Shown here: piece by piece, positions 61,067 to 64,000 of the stretch
Position numbering within the stretch: the stretch's first letter is position 1
How the letters are laid out: each line of letters begins with the position of its first letter
DNA from: Microbacterium keratanolyticum
Lineage (GTDB): Bacteria; Actinomycetota; Actinomycetes; Actinomycetales; Microbacteriaceae
Reading direction: 5' to 3'
Assembly: GCF_016907255.1 (NCBI RefSeq)
Contig: NZ_JAFBBQ010000001.1
Span: forward strand, 1,550,001-1,614,000
DNA length: 64,000 nt
Notes under the pieces: generated by a model
Database searches by the model: none
Seen by the model: the letters and a program-made list of their open reading frames with translations, nothing else
What the model was told of the DNA's origin: nothing
Made by a program: the position numbers and the translations under genes

Positions 61067-61800
61067 ACGTGGAGTCCGCATTCTGTCTTGGCCTGGCCGG
61101 CCCAGCGGCCGGAACGAGGGTCTTCGCCCGCCGCGACGGGGCGGGTGCAGGGCGCGCATCCGATGGACGGATATCCCTGGTCGATCAGCGGGTTGATGAC
61201 GACGTCGTGCGCGGTCGAGTAGTCGGTGAGGTCATCGAAGCTCCAGGCGGCGACCGGGTTGACCTTGACCAAGCCGTTGCGCTCGTCCCAGGTGACCAGG
61301 GGAGTGTTCGCGCGGGTGGGGGCCTCATCGCGACGGACGCCGGTGAACCACAGCTCGTAGCCGCCGAGCGCGCGCTGCAGCGGAGCGACCTTGCGTCGGG
61401 CGCAGCACAGTGCAGGATCGCGCTCGAACAGGTTCGCGCCGAACTCGGCGTCCTGTTCGCGCACGGTCTGTTCGGGGAGTACATCGACGATGCGGACGTC
61501 GAGCGTGCGCGCCACCTCACTGCGCGTGAAGCTCGTCTCGAGGAAGTGGTATCCGGTCTCGAGGAACAGCACGTCGACGCCGGGCAGATGCTCTGCGACG
61601 AGGTGCGGCAGCGCCGCATCCGCCATCGAACACGCCACAGACACCTGCCGCACATCGAAGTTCGCCGCGACCCATGCCACGACCTCGGCGGGGCTCGCCT
61701 CGTCGGGCTGTCCGCTGCGGAGCTCGTCGTTGCCGCGCGCAGCGAGCGCACGCAGCTCTTCGGCGCTGCGGCGGGCGGGCGTGATCGCGACGGCGTTCAC
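61063..61800 (-). CDS. cysH: APS reductase (CysH family)
   Basis: A 245-residue reductase. VSVACSMADAALPHLVAEHLPGVDVLFLETGYHF is the PP-loop-like part. Iron-sulfur cysteines are CCARRKVAPL and GCAPCTRP, which mark the APS-type enzyme with a [4Fe-4S] cluster rather than the PAPS type; the catalytic Cys lies in KTECGLH at the C-terminus. It reduces APS to sulfite with a thiol donor. It overlaps sir and cysD by four bases each. Confidence 0.93.
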   Translation of the reverse strand: MNAVAITPARRSAEELRALAARGNDELRSGQPDEASPAEVVAWVAANFDVRQVSVACSMADAALPHLVAEHLPGVDVLFLETGYHFLETSFTRSEVARTLDVRIVDVLPEQTVREQDAEFGANLFERDPALCCARRKVAPLQRALGGYELWFTGVRRDEAPTRANTPLVTWDERNGLVKVNPVAAWSFDDLTDYSTAHDVVINPLIDQGYPSIGCAPCTRPVAAGEDPRSGRWAGQAKTECGLHV

Positions 61801-63518
61801 TGCAGGGCCTCTTCGTCTGCGCCGTGCGCCCAGACCGCGAAGGACTCACCCTCGGCGCGGTCGGCAAGATAGCGGCGGATGACGCGCTCGGCGTAGTCCG
61901 CGATGCCGGTCGCCTCGACCTTCAGGCCCCGGACGGTGCGGCCGAGGCCGGCCTCTGCACGTCCCTCGCCGGCGAGACCGCCACCGAGGTGCACCTGGTA
62001 GCCGGGCACCTGCTCGCCGGCAGCGTTCGTGATGAGCTGACCCTTGAGGCCGATGTCGGCGACCTGGATGCGGGCGCAGGAGTTCGGGCATCCGTTCACG
62101 TGCAGCGTGATGGGGCGGCCGATCTCGGGCTCCAGGTGACCGAGTCGCTCTTCGAGCTGGGTGATCGCGTCGGCCGCGTTCGCCTTGGTCTCGACGATCG
62201 CGAGCTTGCAGTACTCGATGCCCGTGCACGCGATCGTGCCGCGGCGGAACAGGCTCGGACGGGCGGCGAGGCCCAGGCGGTCGAGGCCCGCGATGAGCGA
62301 CTCGACCCGATCTTCTGCGATGTCGAGCACGAGCAGCTTCTGGTGCGGCGTCGTGCGGATGCGCTGCGACCCGTGCGCCTCGGCCAGGTCGGCGAGGGCG
62401 GTGAGGATCGAGCCGGAAACGCGTCCGACGGCCGGTGCGGCTCCGACGTAGAAGAGGCCGTCCTTCTGGCGGTGCACGCCCACGTGGTCGCCCTGGCCGA
62501 TCGGCTTCGGTGCGGCCGGGCCGTCGGGAAGCGGGGAGTCGAGGTACTCGGTCTCGAGGACCTCGCGGAAGCGCTCGACACCCCAGTCGGCGAGGAGGAA
62601 CTTCAGCCGCGCCTTGTTGCGCAGGCGCCGGTAGCCGTAGTCGCGGAAGATCTGTGTGATGCCGTGCCACACCTCGGCGACGCGCTCCGGAGGAACGAAC
62701 GTGCCGAGACGCTCAGCCAGACGGGGCACGGTGGAGAGCGCACCGCCGACCCACAGGTCGTAGCCAATGCCGAGTTCGGGGTGCTCGACGGCGACGAATG
62801 CGCAGTCGTTGATCTCGTGCACGACATCCTGGCTGGGGTGCCCGGTGATGGCGGTCTTGTATTTGCGGGGCAGGTTCGCCAGCGACTCGTCGCCGATGAA
62901 GCGCTCGGCGATCTCGTGGATCTGCGGCGTCGGATCGATGATCTCGTCGGCCGCGATGCCGGCGACGGGGGAGCCGAGGATGACGCGGGGCACGTCGCCG
63001 CAGGCCTCGGTCGTGCTGAGTCCGACCTCCTCGAGGCGACGCCAGACCTCGGGCACGTCTTCGATCGCGATCCAGTGCAGCTGCACGTTCTGGCGATCGG
63101 TCACGTCAGCGGAGTCGCGGGCGAACTCGGTCGAGATCTCACCGATCACGCGCAGCTGCTGTGTCGTCAGCTGGCCGCCGTCGATGCGCACTCGCAGCAT
63201 GAAGTACTCGTCTTCGAGTTCATGCGGCTCGAGCTGCGCCGTGCGTCCGCCGTCGATCCCGGGCTTGCGCTGCGTGTACAGACCCCACCAGCGGAAGCGG
63301 CCGTGCAGATCGGTCGGATCGATCGACGCGAAGCCGCCCTTCGCGTACTCGTTCTCGATGCGCTCGCGCACGTTGAGACCGTTGTCGGCGAGCTTGAACT
63401 CCTCGTTGCCGTTGAGCGGCTCGGTGCCGTCGACGGCCCACTGGCCGTGCGGCTTCGTGGGTACGCGGGCGGTGCGGGTGCGGGCACCCCGCACGGCGAT
63501 GGTGGGTTCGAGCGTCAT
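61797..63518 (-). CDS. sir: Ferredoxin-dependent sulfite reductase
   Basis: A 573-residue siroheme enzyme. Two half repeats are visible, with the siroheme/iron-sulfur cysteines in CTGIEYCKLAIVETK and HVNGCPNSCARIQVADIGLKG. The N-terminal FKLADNGLNVRERIENEYAKGG and LRVRIDGGQLTTQQLRVIGEIS are typical of Sir rather than nitrite reductase, and its neighbours make sulfite the likely substrate. It reduces sulfite to sulfide with six electrons from ferredoxin. ATG 63518 is leaderless (TAGCGT at 6 bases). Confidence 0.92.
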   Translation of the reverse strand: MTLEPTIAVRGARTRTARVPTKPHGQWAVDGTEPLNGNEEFKLADNGLNVRERIENEYAKGGFASIDPTDLHGRFRWWGLYTQRKPGIDGGRTAQLEPHELEDEYFMLRVRIDGGQLTTQQLRVIGEISTEFARDSADVTDRQNVQLHWIAIEDVPEVWRRLEEVGLSTTEACGDVPRVILGSPVAGIAADEIIDPTPQIHEIAERFIGDESLANLPRKYKTAITGHPSQDVVHEINDCAFVAVEHPELGIGYDLWVGGALSTVPRLAERLGTFVPPERVAEVWHGITQIFRDYGYRRLRNKARLKFLLADWGVERFREVLETEYLDSPLPDGPAAPKPIGQGDHVGVHRQKDGLFYVGAAPAVGRVSGSILTALADLAEAHGSQRIRTTPHQKLLVLDIAEDRVESLIAGLDRLGLAARPSLFRRGTIACTGIEYCKLAIVETKANAADAITQLEERLGHLEPEIGRPITLHVNGCPNSCARIQVADIGLKGQLITNAAGEQVPGYQVHLGGGLAGEGRAEAGLGRTVRGLKVEATGIADYAERVIRRYLADRAEGESFAVWAHGADEEALQ

Positions 63519-63524
63519 GCCGCC

Positions 63525-63576
63525 ACGCTAAAAAACGTGACGGGCGTGTGCATTCGGGGGTGACGTCGGAAGTCAC
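63525..63576 (-). promoter_or_regulatory. Sulfate-operon promoter and GTGAC-type repeats
   Basis: On the minus strand TAGCGT (63525-63530) ends 6 bases before the sir ATG. Upstream, GTGAC-GTCGGAA-GTCAC (63560-63576 on the plus strand) is an inverted repeat, with further CGTGACG and CGTCAT/CGTCAC copies on each side. They are candidate sites for a sulfur regulator; none is identified in the window. Confidence 0.55.
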
Positions 63577-63592
63577 GCACCGTCATACGGCG

Positions 63593-64000
63593 TCACACAG
63601 CGCGGACGAGCTCCGATTCGAGCAGCGCGACACCCTCGAGGTAGCGCGACGCGATGAGGTCGATAAGGGCTGTCGGCGGTTCGGTGGGGTTCGCGACCGT
63701 GCCGTCGAGGAGAGGGTCGCAGAGGAGTGCAGGACCGGCGAGGCGTCGCGCGACATCGAAGAAGAAGCCGCGGCCGAGCAGATACGTCGCCACGGCAGCA
63801 TCCGGATGCTGCGCCCGCACCGCATCCAGTCGCGGTTCGCGTGCTGCGAGGAACGCCGGGATCACGGTGCGTCCGAGCTGTGCGCCGAGCAGCGCGGTCA
63901 TCTGCTCGGCATCGTCGAGCGACGCGGGGTCACGGGAGCCCGCGATCGCGAGGACCACAGGAGCAGACGCGTCGTGGGGCACATCCGCGATGCGTGCCGC
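63593..64000 (-). CDS. Sirohydrochlorin chelatase (CbiX/SirB-like), 3' part
   Basis: The visible 135 residues end a CbiX-type chelatase: VVLAIAGSRDPASLDDAEQMTALLGAQLGRTVIPAF and TYLLGRGFFFDVARRL match the second half-domain. The open frame continues without a stop to the window edge (AARIADVPHDAS), so the GTG at 63982 is unlikely to be the true start; the catalytic His of the first half lies outside. It inserts iron (or cobalt) into sirohydrochlorin to make siroheme for Sir. The sir promoter lies in the 74 bases after its stop. Confidence 0.82.
   Translation of the reverse strand, partial: AARIADVPHDASAPVVLAIAGSRDPASLDDAEQMTALLGAQLGRTVIPAFLAAREPRLDAVRAQHPDAAVATYLLGRGFFFDVARRLAGPALLCDPLLDGTVANPTEPPTALIDLIASRYLEGVALLESELVRAV

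Overview
The window is high-GC actinobacterial DNA, most likely chromosome of a Microbacteriaceae member (Microbacterium-like). This is inferred from the very high G/C codon-third positions, GTG starts, terse intergenic spaces, three small ribosomal proteins of the zinc-free (C-minus) type, meso-diaminopimelate dehydrogenase, a CopD-CtaG fusion, an FdxA/FprA pair and lineage-specific small proteins. I see no phage, plasmid, insertion sequence, CRISPR array or rRNA. One tRNA is present.

Layout. 1-3370: the tail of a sugar (GlcNAc-type) kinase, MgtC, a small holin-like membrane protein, a cupin protein and a HisC-like aminotransferase. 3398-6858: a branched-chain-type 2-oxoacid dehydrogenase (E1 alpha, E1 beta, E2). 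7093-16902: a zinc-related island with a ZnuABC importer behind a Zur-type operator, a DivIVA-like coiled-coil protein, zur, a permease pair (UPF0718 plus TIGR03943), a membrane protein and a 3-methyladenine glycosylase, then rpmB-rpmG-rpsN behind a structured leader. 16951-18416: a repeat-rich stretch around a DUF559 gene broken by an in-frame amber codon, ending at the HU gene. 18820-30967: housekeeping and envelope genes (hydrolase, CopD-CtaG, PIF1-like helicase, heme oxygenase with DUF2470, a lipoprotein of beta-lactamase fold that has lost its catalytic motifs, CorA, Na+/H+ antiporter, ddh, MarR). 31089-36697: lineage-specific small proteins, a large secreted metallophosphoesterase, trpF and others. 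36758-46570: tRNA-Gly, an ABC exporter with a two-component system, aspartate dehydrogenase, a DadA-like oxidase with an Lrp regulator, dcd, and a hydrolase/TetR pair. 46647-52373: two MFS transporters, AraC, deoC and a lipoprotein. 52474-64000: a long minus-strand operon for assimilatory sulfate reduction.

How the genes work together. In the last region, sirohydrochlorin chelatase and CobA serve siroheme synthesis. CysDN and an APS-reductase-type CysH make sulfite. The FprA-type reductase and FdxA can carry electrons from NADPH to the ferredoxin-dependent sulfite reductase, and a sulfonate-type ABC importer sits in the middle. Nearly every junction in this run overlaps by 1-11 bases. In the zinc island the importer, its regulator and metal-free ribosomal proteins lie within 10 kb. 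At least nineteen genes in the window start 6-7 bases after a TANNNT hexamer, which points to widespread leaderless transcription.

The most unusual items are the structured leader before rpmB, a dispersed palindromic element present three times (17064, 18126, 41515), the amber-interrupted DUF559 gene in its repeat-rich setting, the catalytically decayed beta-lactamase-fold lipoprotein, the hexanucleotide repeats at 17130 and 30443, and a perfect 21-bp inverted repeat at 46575. I did not find a clear new multi-gene system. The best candidates for undescribed biology are the palindromic element and the rpmB leader.
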